A DNA stretch of 8,657 nucleotides from DATAEU01 sp046724395 (GTDB taxonomy: Bacteria > Actinomycetota > UBA4738 > HRBIN12). The first letter of the stretch is position 1; every line of letters starts with the position of its first letter. Location: the NCBI GenBank assembly GCA_046724395.1, contig JBKOWM010000031.1:1-8657 (forward strand). Reading direction: 5' to 3'. Below the pieces are notes generated by a model that saw only the letters and a list, made by a program, of their open reading frames with translations, was not told where the DNA came from and did not search any database. Both the position numbers and the translations under genes were made by a program. This document shows, piece after piece, positions 1-6,731 of the stretch.

Positions 1-1771
1 CTCGACCGTCACGCAACAACTCGTCAAGAACGTCTACGCCGGCCGCTACGTCGAGGGCGAGAACGGGGTAACGGAGTACGTGACGCCGCCGCGGACGATC
101 GGGCAAAAAGTGCGAGAGGTGTTGCTCGCCGTCAAGCTGAATCAGCGGTACTCGAAGGACGAGATCCTCGGCAAGTACCTGAACACGATCTATTTCGGCC
201 ACGGCGCCTACGGCGTCGAGGCGGCCTCCGAGACGTACTTCGGACACCCGGCCGAGGACCTGACCGTGCTCGAATCCGCGCTCCTCGCCGGCATGATTCA
301 AAACCCCACGCATTACGACCCGGCCGACTCCGAGGAGCATGACCTCCTCATCGGGAGGCGGAACTACGTCCTCGACCGGATGGTGGATCAGGGCTATCTG
401 AGCGCCGAGCGTGCGGACAAGATACGGACCAAGCCCATCAAGGTGCCCGAGCTTGCGAGCGCGGACGAGACCAGCTCGTTCGATCCGAAGCTCGGGTATT
501 TCCTCGATTACGTTCGGCGCGAGCTGTTGCGCAAGTACACGGGCGATCAGGTCTTCGGTGGCGGGCTGCGGGTGGAAACGAGCCTCGACCGCGAGATGCA
601 GGCGCAGGCGGAGGCGGCCGTGGCGGCCGTCCTGAACACGCCGGGCGATCCGCAGGCGGCGGTCGTCGCGATCGATCCCCGGACGGGTGCCGTGAAGGCG
701 ATGTACGGGGGCAGCAACTTCCAGCGGTCGCAGGTCAACCTCGCGTTGTCGGGTGCGAAGGGATTCGGCGGAACGGGCCGGCAGGCCGGCTCGGCGTTCA
801 AGCCGTTCACGCTCGTCGCGGCGCTTGAGGACGGCATCTCGCCGAACTCCTACTGGCGCGGCTACAGCACCATGACCATTCCGGATCCACGGTGCTACAC
901 GAAGGGCGAACCCTGGACCGTCTCCAACGCCAGCGACGAGGAGAGCGGCACGTTCTCCCTGTGGAACGCCACCGCCTACTCCGTCAACACCGTCTTCGCG
1001 CAGATCGTCGCGCAGGTCGGCCCGGAGAAGGTCGCCGACGTCGCGCATCGGATGGGCATCCGCTCGCCGCTTCACGCGCCGGGGCAGCCCGTGCCCTGCG
1101 CCATCACGCTGGGGTCGCAGGCCGTGAACCCGCTGGAGATGACGAACGCCTACGCGACGCTCGCCGCGAGGGGGTGGTATCGGCGCGCGTCCCCGATCGA
1201 CAGCATCCGCAGTGGATCCGTCGACTTCGAGCGCAAGACGAGGGGCCAGCAGGTCATCGACCGCAACATCGCGGCGATCGCCACGCACGCGCTCGAGGGA
1301 GTGGTCTCGTTCGGGACGGGGACGGCGGCGCGGATCCCCGACGGGCGGCCCCAGGCAGGCAAGACCGGCACCGCTCAGGATTACGTCGATGCGTGGTTCT
1401 GCGGTTACGTTCCGCAACTTGCGACATGTGTTTGGATCGGCTATCCGAAGGGCGAAATCCCCATGGAGAACGTCGAGGGGTACCCGGCCGTGTACGGAGG
1501 CACCCTCCCCGCGCTGATCTGGAACCGATTCATGGCGCCGGCCACGCAGGGCCTCGACGTTCGCGACTTCCCGTCGTACGACCTCGGCGGTTTCACCGGT
1601 CAGGCGGAGACGCCTGCCGCCTCTCCGACGCCACCGCCGCCGCCGGCGACCGCCACCGCTGAGCCGAGCCCGACGCGGACCACTGAGCCGACGCCAACCC
1701 AATCGCCCAAGGAGACCGGCTCGCCGACCGCTATTCCGGAGTCCCCTACGCCGCCTGCGACGCCGACGTAG
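1..1771 (+). CDS. Class A penicillin-binding protein (bifunctional transglycosylase/transpeptidase), 5' partial
   Basis: Peptidoglycan synthase that polymerises lipid II glycan strands and cross-links their stem peptides on the outer face of the membrane. The reading frame is open from base 2, so the gene starts before the window and the in-frame GTG at 80 is internal. The first residues, STVTQQLVKN, are conserved motif 2 of the GT51 transglycosylase. The YSKDEILGKYLN and YFGHGAYGVEAA motifs follow. The membrane anchor and the catalytic Glu of motif 1 lie outside. The transpeptidase domain starts near base 656. It has all three active-site motifs: SAFK (nucleophile Ser at 791-793, Lys at 800-802), SVN at 980-988 and KTGTA from 1361. 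From about 1605 the protein ends in roughly 55 residues rich in Pro, Thr, Ser and Ala, probably an extended wall-spanning tail. All visible catalytic residues are intact, so it should be functional. It converges with the kinase gene, 27 bases stop to stop. Family assignment is near certain; which paralogue (PonA-like) is not. Confidence 0.95.
   Translation, partial: STVTQQLVKNVYAGRYVEGENGVTEYVTPPRTIGQKVREVLLAVKLNQRYSKDEILGKYLNTIYFGHGAYGVEAASETYFGHPAEDLTVLESALLAGMIQNPTHYDPADSEEHDLLIGRRNYVLDRMVDQGYLSAERADKIRTKPIKVPELASADETSSFDPKLGYFLDYVRRELLRKYTGDQVFGGGLRVETSLDREMQAQAEAAVAAVLNTPGDPQAAVVAIDPRTGAVKAMYGGSNFQRSQVNLALSGAKGFGGTGRQAGSAFKPFTLVAALEDGISPNSYWRGYSTMTIPDPRCYTKGEPWTVSNASDEESGTFSLWNATAYSVNTVFAQIVAQVGPEKVADVAHRMGIRSPLHAPGQPVPCAITLGSQAVNPLEMTNAYATLAARGWYRRASPIDSIRSGSVDFERKTRGQQVIDRNIAAIATHALEGVVSFGTGTAARIPDGRPQAGKTGTAQDYVDAWFCGYVPQLATCVWIGYPKGEIPMENVEGYPAVYGGTLPALIWNRFMAPATQGLDVRDFPSYDLGGFTGQAETPAASPTPPPPPATATAEPSPTRTTEPTPTQSPKETGSPTAIPESPTPPATPT
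1602..1768 (+). repeat. Low-complexity Pro/Thr-rich tail of the penicillin-binding protein
   Basis: The last 55 or so codons of the penicillin-binding protein encode mostly Pro, Thr, Ser, Ala and Glu, with recurring PTP, SPT and EPTPT units and a run of five prolines. Similar disordered extracellular tails are common at the C-terminus of class A penicillin-binding proteins in high-GC Gram-positive bacteria. No domain is recognisable in it. The repeats are degenerate at the DNA level rather than exact tandem copies. Confidence 0.6.
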
Positions 1772-1798
1772 CGACGGCGGCGACGTCTCGTTTGGGCG

Positions 1799-3961
1799 CT
1801 ACGACGCCTCGTTGACCGCGAACTCGCGGGGTGCCGGGACCGGCTCGAGGGGAAGCGTTGCGAGAACCGTCGTTCCTCGTCCCGGGTTCGAGTGCACCAT
1901 GAACGTTCCGTTTGCCAGCTCGACGCGTTCGCGCATCGACGCAAGGCCGACGCGTCCCATCTGCAGGTATTCGCGCGTCTTCGCCGAATCGAAGCCCACG
2001 CCGTCGTCCGTGACCTCGATCCGCAGCTGACCGGCGAGCGCCTCCACGGTCACCGTGATCAGTGTTGCGCGCGCGTGCTTGTTGGCGTTCGACAGCGCCT
2101 CCTGCACGACACGGTACGCGAGCGTCTCAAGATCCTGCGGGACGTCGGTCACGTTCTGCGCGGAAAAGTCCGTGTCGATGTCGTTGTCGCGTCCGAACTT
2201 GTCGAGCGTCTCGCGTAGCGCCGGGACGAGTCCCCGCTCCTCGAGGAGCGGCGGACGCAGTCCGGACATGAGGCGCCGAAGGTTGTCGGCCTCCTCGGCG
2301 AGCTCCTTCCGGACCTTCGTAAGGATTTCGATGCCCTCCGTCAGCTCGCCTGCGCGCAGCATCAGCAGCACCGCCTCGAGTGAGAGCGACGCCGCGGAGA
2401 CCCCTTGCACGGGTCCGTCGTGCAGATCGCGGGCGATCCGGTTCCGCTCACTTTCGATCGCTGCGTTCGTTCGTCGCATGATGCGTGTGCGGTCCTCGTC
2501 GCGATCCTGCAGAAACTTGAACAGGGATCGGATCGTCTGGTCGGCGACGCGTTGCGCCGTGACGTCGCGGACGAGCAGGAGCCGACGAGGTGGATCGCCG
2601 GGGATCAACGACGTCCGGGCCTCGAGATAGATGGCGTTCCCCTCGCGCGTAAGCGTTCCTTGCCCGGTCGAGGGAAGCGCCGCGAACGTCTCGTCGGCCT
2701 CGATCTCCGCGGCGAGCGAGGCCCATGTCTGCCCCTCCACCATCGACTGTGGCTGGTCGAGCATCTGCGAGAAGGCTTCGTTCGCGCGGACGATGACGTC
2801 GTTGTTGTCGAGCTCGACGATCCCGTCCACCGCCGCCTCGAAGACGAGGCGCAGCCGCTCCTCGGACTCGCGAAGCGTCTCGTTCGCGCGCTGAAGCCGT
2901 GCGAGCGCCTTGTCCGTCTCGCGGAGCGCGCCGTCCTTCTGATCGAGCGCGTCGCGGACGGCGCGCGTCGCGTGCGAGCTCCGGACCTGGTTGACGAGGA
3001 TGCGGACGGCGATTGCGAGCGCCAGCACGCCGATCAGCGCCTGTCCCTGGACCATCTCCATCTGCCCGTTCTGCTCGAGCGTCGTCACGAGGCCGAGCGC
3101 CCCGCACGCCGTCGCGACGGCGACCGTGGTCAGGATCGGCCGGCCGAGTCGCATCGGCGGCGCCGCCGATCCGGTATGAGCCTGACTGGGCAGAACGTAG
3201 ACGAGGAAGGCGAGCGCGAGCGCTCCGAGGGCGAACGGCATGTGAATGGGCCGCGAGGCGGGATCGTACGAACCGAGGACCCAGCGCTCGCCGAAGGCGA
3301 GCACGGACAGGGCGAAGGTGCCGACGATCACGAACTGCCCCACATGAGCGAGCGACGGAATCCACAGGGCAAGCGCGCCGTAGGCCGAGATGCCTCCCGC
3401 CGCCACCAGCGCGAATACGGCGACCGAGATCGAGACGCTCGCGTCCGGGTCGTCGGGCCGCAGGCCGAGATACAGGATCGTTCCGAGCGCCACCGTGATG
3501 AGGGCCACGTCGGCGGAGATCTCCCGCCGGTCCTCCCGGGTCAGGTGATCCGCAAACTCGACCACGATCGGGGCGAGAAACACGAGGGCAACGAGCACGA
3601 ACGCGACTTCGTACCCGCTCGGGATGATGCCGGCACCGCCGCCGACGTCCCGGACCGCGAAGAGTCCGGCCACGAGTCCGATAGCGAGTGTGCCGTACGC
3701 AAGCAATCTGGCGCTCCGCCAATGTTCGCCGGCCCTCGGGCGTCGCGCGATCACCACGGTCGCAACCAGACACGGGACGGCGACGAGCGCGCCCGAGAGC
3801 CCACGCGTCGTCTCGACGGCGCGAGGCGCGATGATGTAGGCGCCGGCGACGACGGCCATCATGAGCAGCAGCACGGCGGGCGTGACCCAAGACCGCTTTC
3901 GGGCTGTTTCGATCCTCATGGATGCTTCATCATGCCGCGCTCGTTTCGGAGACTCCATCAC
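1799..3961 (-). CDS. Membrane-bound PAS sensor histidine kinase, NarL-partner (HisKA_3) type
   Basis: Sensor kinase expected to autophosphorylate on His and pass the phosphate to the response regulator encoded just upstream. With the longest start it has 720 residues. About ten hydrophobic segments fill residues 25-325, giving a polytopic sensor of no family I recognise. A coiled-coil linker (about 330-370) leads to a PAS domain (about 365-470). The HisKA_3 dimerisation domain follows (about 503-573), with the phospho-acceptor H514 in ARDLHDGPVQG. The HATPase_c domain (about 608-705) shows the N-box EALSNANKHA, the G1 box DDGVGFD and the G2 segment MGRVGLASM. All catalytic motifs are present. 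The start is uncertain: GTG at 3961 is followed at once by ATG at 3958, and ATG at 3919 (MRIETARKRSW, just before the first membrane segment) is equally plausible. None has a clear Shine-Dalgarno sequence. The signal sensed is unknown; PAS plus many membrane segments is compatible with a redox, small-molecule or membrane-state cue. Confidence 0.93.
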   Translation of the reverse strand: MMESPKRARHDEASMRIETARKRSWVTPAVLLLMMAVVAGAYIIAPRAVETTRGLSGALVAVPCLVATVVIARRPRAGEHWRSARLLAYGTLAIGLVAGLFAVRDVGGGAGIIPSGYEVAFVLVALVFLAPIVVEFADHLTREDRREISADVALITVALGTILYLGLRPDDPDASVSISVAVFALVAAGGISAYGALALWIPSLAHVGQFVIVGTFALSVLAFGERWVLGSYDPASRPIHMPFALGALALAFLVYVLPSQAHTGSAAPPMRLGRPILTTVAVATACGALGLVTTLEQNGQMEMVQGQALIGVLALAIAVRILVNQVRSSHATRAVRDALDQKDGALRETDKALARLQRANETLRESEERLRLVFEAAVDGIVELDNNDVIVRANEAFSQMLDQPQSMVEGQTWASLAAEIEADETFAALPSTGQGTLTREGNAIYLEARTSLIPGDPPRRLLLVRDVTAQRVADQTIRSLFKFLQDRDEDRTRIMRRTNAAIESERNRIARDLHDGPVQGVSAASLSLEAVLLMLRAGELTEGIEILTKVRKELAEEADNLRRLMSGLRPPLLEERGLVPALRETLDKFGRDNDIDTDFSAQNVTDVPQDLETLAYRVVQEALSNANKHARATLITVTVEALAGQLRIEVTDDGVGFDSAKTREYLQMGRVGLASMRERVELANGTFMVHSNPGRGTTVLATLPLEPVPAPREFAVNEAS

Positions 3962-4081
3962 CCGAATGGGGATCCGGTCCCCGGTCGGCGTACATCATCC
4001 GCAGGAGGATCGTCATCGCGGTTCGCACCCGTCGCTTGCGCGGCGACGCGGCGAACGCGAGGGCGGTGCCCACCGCGGCCG

Positions 4082-4720
4082 CTACTCGATCAGGCGGCGG
4101 CGAAGCGCCTCGGCCACGGCGGCGGTTCGGTCCGAGGCCCCGAGCTTCTCGAAGATGTGCTCGAGATGCGTCTTGACGGTGTCCGGCGAGATGTACAGAC
4201 GCTCGGCGATGTCGCGGTTGGTGTGGCCAAAGGCGAGCAGTTGCAAGACCTCGATCTCGCGCGCCGTCAGCGTCTCGGCACGCCGGTCGCGCTCCTTGGC
4301 CTGTGACAGCTCCTCGGCGAGCGCGACGACGAGCTGGGGATCGATCACCATGTTTCCCCCGGCAACCAGCCGCACGGTCTGAATGAGGTGCTCGGCATCG
4401 CGCGCCTTGAGCACGTACCCGCGCGCACCAGAACGCACCGCTTCGACGACGAACTGACGATCGTCATACGCGGTCAACATGATGACGCCGACCTTCGGGA
4501 ATTGGTCCCGGATGTGCCTGGCGGCCTCGAGGCCGTCCATCTCGGGCATCCGAATGTCGACCAACGCGATGTCTGGCGATTCTTTCTCGACAAGGCCGAT
4601 CAGCTCTTGCCCGTTGGCCGCCTCGCCGACGACCTCGATCCCGTCGGCCATGTCGAGATAGCGGCGCAGACCTTGACGGACCAGCGAGTGATCGTCGGCA
4701 ATGGCGACGCGTATCGTCAC
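4082..4720 (-). CDS. NarL/FixJ-family response regulator
   Basis: DNA-binding response regulator, very likely phosphorylated by the HisKA_3 kinase encoded 120 bases downstream on the same strand. Counting from the GTG at 4720 it has 212 residues, typical for the family. The receiver domain (residues 4-120) has the acidic pair D9/D10, phospho-acceptor D55 in VDIRMPEMDG, switch Thr T83 and the conserved K105. After a linker, a LuxR-type helix-turn-helix (about 150-212) carries LTAREIEVLQLLAFG, the recognition-helix region SPDTVKTHLEHIFEKL and a typical end. I chose GTG 4720 over the upstream in-frame ATG at 4759. The GTG has AGGAG seven bases ahead of it and gives the usual family N-terminus VTIRVAIADDHSLVRQG; the ATG adds 13 charged residues and has no visible ribosome binding site. 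Target genes are not evident from the window; autoregulation of the pair is common in this family. Confidence 0.94.
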   Translation of the reverse strand: MTIRVAIADDHSLVRQGLRRYLDMADGIEVVGEAANGQELIGLVEKESPDIALVDIRMPEMDGLEAARHIRDQFPKVGVIMLTAYDDRQFVVEAVRSGARGYVLKARDAEHLIQTVRLVAGGNMVIDPQLVVALAEELSQAKERDRRAETLTAREIEVLQLLAFGHTNRDIAERLYISPDTVKTHLEHIFEKLGASDRTAAVAEALRRRLIE

Positions 4721-4727
4721 AGGCTCG

Positions 4728-4733
4728 CTCCTA
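4728..4733 (-). promoter_or_regulatory. Shine-Dalgarno sequence deciding the response regulator start
   Basis: The - strand reads TAGGAG, then seven bases, then the GTG at 4720. This is a near-ideal ribosome binding site, and the ATG at 4759 has no equivalent. Confidence 0.6.
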
Positions 4734-4786
4734 ACCGTTCGGGCCTCGGACCGGCTCATCCTATATGTCGGCCGTCCGGGTCAGAA

Positions 4787-4813
4787 GATGTAGTACTAAT
4801 CCCGAAATGACAA
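4787..4813 (-). promoter_or_regulatory. Possible promoter for the response regulator-kinase unit
   Basis: The stretch before the response regulator is locally AT-richer than its surroundings. On the - strand it has TTGTCA (4813-4808), close to the sigma-70 -35 consensus, followed after 15 bases by TACATC (4792-4787), a weak -10 match. The spacing is short and the -10 box poor, so this is only a candidate. It would give a leader of about 60 bases to the GTG start. Confidence 0.2.
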
Positions 4814-4837
4814 ACTAGCTGGGCATTCGCGCGTCCC

Positions 4838-4857
4838 GCTAACCGGCTGCTAACCGG
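4838..4857. repeat. Short tandem direct repeat at the integrase remnant's 3' end
   Basis: The nine-base unit GCTAACCGG occurs at 4838-4846 and again at 4849-4857, a period of 11 bases, and spans the stop codon of the integrase remnant. It is too short to call an attachment site and may be chance or slippage. Confidence 0.35.
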
Positions 4858-5140
4858 GGGACCGCGACAGCAGCCGCTCGAGGCGCTCGGCGACATCCCG
4901 GTCGGTCTGCTCTATCAGATGGGTGTAGGTCTGCAGGGTGTCGTTGCGCTGGCGTGGCCGACGCGACCTCGCACCGTCCTGACGTTGGCCCTGCTGGCCA
5001 GCATCAGCTACGCGGCGGTGTGGCGGAGCGAGTGGTACGTGATCCGTAGACCGTTTGCCCGAGCACGGGCCGCGTTTCGGAGAGCCCGGTGTACGTTCCG
5101 ACGAACCCGACGTGATCGCTGTCCGAACCCATTTGCAGCA
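4850..5140 (-). pseudogene. Decayed tyrosine recombinase (phage-type integrase), C-terminal remnant
   Basis: Fossil of a site-specific recombinase of the phage integrase family, read on the - strand in pieces. From about 5100 one frame gives RNVHRALRNAARA, then the catalytic box HSLRHT (His codon 5034-5032, Arg 5025-5023), then an in-frame TAG at 5010-5008 where a residue such as Ser is expected. The same frame resumes with LMLASRANVRTV and VGHAS, containing the third catalytic His. Around 4945-4937 the frame slips by one base. The next frame encodes LQTYTHLIEQTDRDVAERLERLL, with the presumed nucleophile Tyr at 4927-4925, and ends at the TAG of 4852-4850. Upstream of 5100 another frame (SDSDHVGFVGTYTG) resembles the segment before RNVHR, which suggests a further slip, but this is weaker. 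The N-terminal DNA-binding half and the first catalytic Arg are missing. With one stop, at least one frameshift and a lost N-terminus, no active enzyme can be made. No tRNA or clear attachment site is visible beside it. Confidence 0.85.
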
Positions 5141-5328
5141 ACGATCCGCTGAGTAGGCACCCGAAACATGAACCCAAGCAGGAACGCTCACGGTTATCGA
5201 TCGTCGCGCAGATGGGCATCTAAGCTCCTAATACCGCGCTTGCGTCGGCGCCCGCTTGCCGCCGGTGACGAATCGTCAAGAAATGCGCTCACCGGTGCCA
5301 GTCGGCGTGCGTTGTCAGCCACAACCCG

Positions 5329-6345
5329 TTAGCTCTCCCAGCGGGCAACGATCCGACCGGCGATCTCAGGCAGCGGGAGGGACACCGCCTCCGCCTCGAC
5401 CGCTTCGCGGGCGGCGGTTGAGAGGCGGCGCCACGGTCCGAGCGCGACGTTGACGTCGTTCCGCCGCCAAGTGCCCACGACCTCGCCGTCGACAAGGATG
5501 GCACCCGGCCACACCCGCGATGTCCAAAGAGCGCTTCGCTGGCGTGAATCCGACACGAGGAGTTCGCGGTCGTCGGCGTACAGGAGGAAGTAGGCATCGC
5601 CGCTCGGGAGCAGGCGCGCGGCGGCCGGAAATGTCGCGTCGGCCCGAAACCTCGCCTCGTCGCCCGCGAGGATCCACGCGTTGCCGACGGGCGTCTGCAC
5701 CGGAATCAGCGACCCCCGGAGCATCTCAAAGGCCGCGGCGGCCTCTCGTCGGGCGATCCCCGCCCATCGCGCGAACGCGCCGGGCAACGACGGACCGAAG
5801 ACGTGAAGGTACCGCCGCGCGAGCTCGACGCGGGCGTCGCGCGGGTCGACCTGCGGTCGGGGCACAGTCCAGACAATCGGGAGTCTCGCGCCTTCCCAGC
5901 GGATGAGGACGGTGCCGGTCGTCGCCGCGTACCGAAGAGAGTTGGGATGGACGCCGAGGGCGCGTCCCGCCTCGTCGTACCTGATCCCGGTTCCACCGAG
6001 GAGCGCGTGCAGCCGCTCGGCGAGGTCCTCCGCCCTTCGCCGGCCTCTGGTCTCCTCCGGGAGCCTGCCGAGCGAGAAGACGGCGAGATCGCGCGCTGGC
6101 ACGACGTACGCGGTGTAGCGCGGTCCCCACAGCTGCACGAGCGCCGGGTCCTGCGACGTGGACGCCTCGACTCGCCGGACGCGGGCGTGGATCGACAGGA
6201 GCGCCGATCGGGGCACGCTGTCCTGCAGTCCGGCCCAGGCGGCGCGTCGGAGCGAGCGCCGGCCCGTGGGGAGCCGTTCGTCGAGCGCCCCAACGCGTTG
6301 CCGAAACGAGAGGATCTGCCCGCGAGTCACGTCCAGCGCTGTCAT
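5329..6345 (-). CDS. Winged-helix DNA-binding protein of the HTH_42 (AlkZ-like) family
   Basis: A 338-residue protein of the HTH_42/AlkZ-like family, built from repeated winged-helix units. Characterised members (AlkZ, YcaQ) are DNA glycosylases that remove alkylated or cross-linked bases; many actinobacterial members have no known function. Visible family features are the N-terminal GLQDSVPRSALLSIHARV region (residues 39-56), the central WGPRYTAYVVP (73-83), the LARRYLHVFGPSLPGAFARWAGI helix-wing block (175-197) and the C-terminal VWPGAILVDGEVVGTWRR (278-295). In glycosylase members the catalytic motif is QxQ or QxD; here the aligned residues read Q41-D-S43, so glycosylase activity is doubtful. 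ATG 6345 is chosen because the family homology starts right after it (LDVTRGQIL). No clear Shine-Dalgarno sequence is seen. The frame stays open upstream (ATG at 6576), but that stretch has poorer codon choice and no recognisable domain. The gene lies between the integrase remnant and the chromate transporter. Confidence 0.85.
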   Translation of the reverse strand: MTALDVTRGQILSFRQRVGALDERLPTGRRSLRRAAWAGLQDSVPRSALLSIHARVRRVEASTSQDPALVQLWGPRYTAYVVPARDLAVFSLGRLPEETRGRRRAEDLAERLHALLGGTGIRYDEAGRALGVHPNSLRYAATTGTVLIRWEGARLPIVWTVPRPQVDPRDARVELARRYLHVFGPSLPGAFARWAGIARREAAAAFEMLRGSLIPVQTPVGNAWILAGDEARFRADATFPAAARLLPSGDAYFLLYADDRELLVSDSRQRSALWTSRVWPGAILVDGEVVGTWRRNDVNVALGPWRRLSTAAREAVEAEAVSLPLPEIAGRIVARWES

Positions 6346-6731
6346 GTCGGAACGGGCCGATCGGTACGTGGGGCTTCTTGGATCCTTCGCATCGGCGGCG
6401 ACAACACGCTCAGGTAGCAAGAGCGTACGGTGCTTCGCCTCGAGTCGGCCACAAGTCGCCGGGAAGCGCAAGTGCAGGTAAGCAGCCCTGCTCGATCTCC
6501 GCATCCTGACCGTACCCGGCGTCGCGCAAGGCATCGTCGCCGTGGCGCCGGTCATAAGAACGACCTCACCGCTCATAACGTCGCGGCAGCGCGCGACGTG
6601 AGATCCGCCGAGGCACAGGGGACGTTCGCCGATGCGCGAGCCTCGTCGTTGCGGTTTGGCGACGTGTGAACTCTGACATCGCCGAATCGTGGTCGGTCTC
6701 GCGTAACGCCAAAAGCGTGCACGTACACCGT
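6346..6731. other. 386-base spacer without a recognisable gene
   Basis: No supported gene, RNA or repeat was found between the HTH_42 gene and the chromate transporter gene. The - strand frame of the HTH_42 gene is open across it, and a short second - strand frame runs to a TGA near 6410. Neither shows a ribosome binding site, the G/C-rich third positions of the neighbouring genes, or a familiar motif. It presumably holds the HTH_42 promoter and could be decayed coding sequence. Confidence 0.5.

Noticed and set aside
892..1662. A + strand 256-codon frame inside the penicillin-binding protein gene
   Set aside because: It is a +1 shadow of the transpeptidase domain, whose motifs are all in the other frame.
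2405..4306. A 633-codon + strand open frame antisense to the kinase and response regulator
   Set aside because: It is Arg/Asp/Glu/Gly-rich, matches no family, and lies opposite two genes with full catalytic motifs. Long antisense frames are expected in GC-rich coding DNA.
5262..5295. Inverted repeat CCGGTGA / TCACCGG downstream of the HTH_42 gene as a terminator
   Set aside because: The stem is seven bases with a 20-base loop and no T-run; it is common by chance in such GC-rich sequence.
6410..6570. Short - strand frame in the spacer ending at a TGA near 6410, with a plausible-looking acidic peptide
   Set aside because: It has no start with a ribosome binding site, is only about 50 codons long, and shows no motif.
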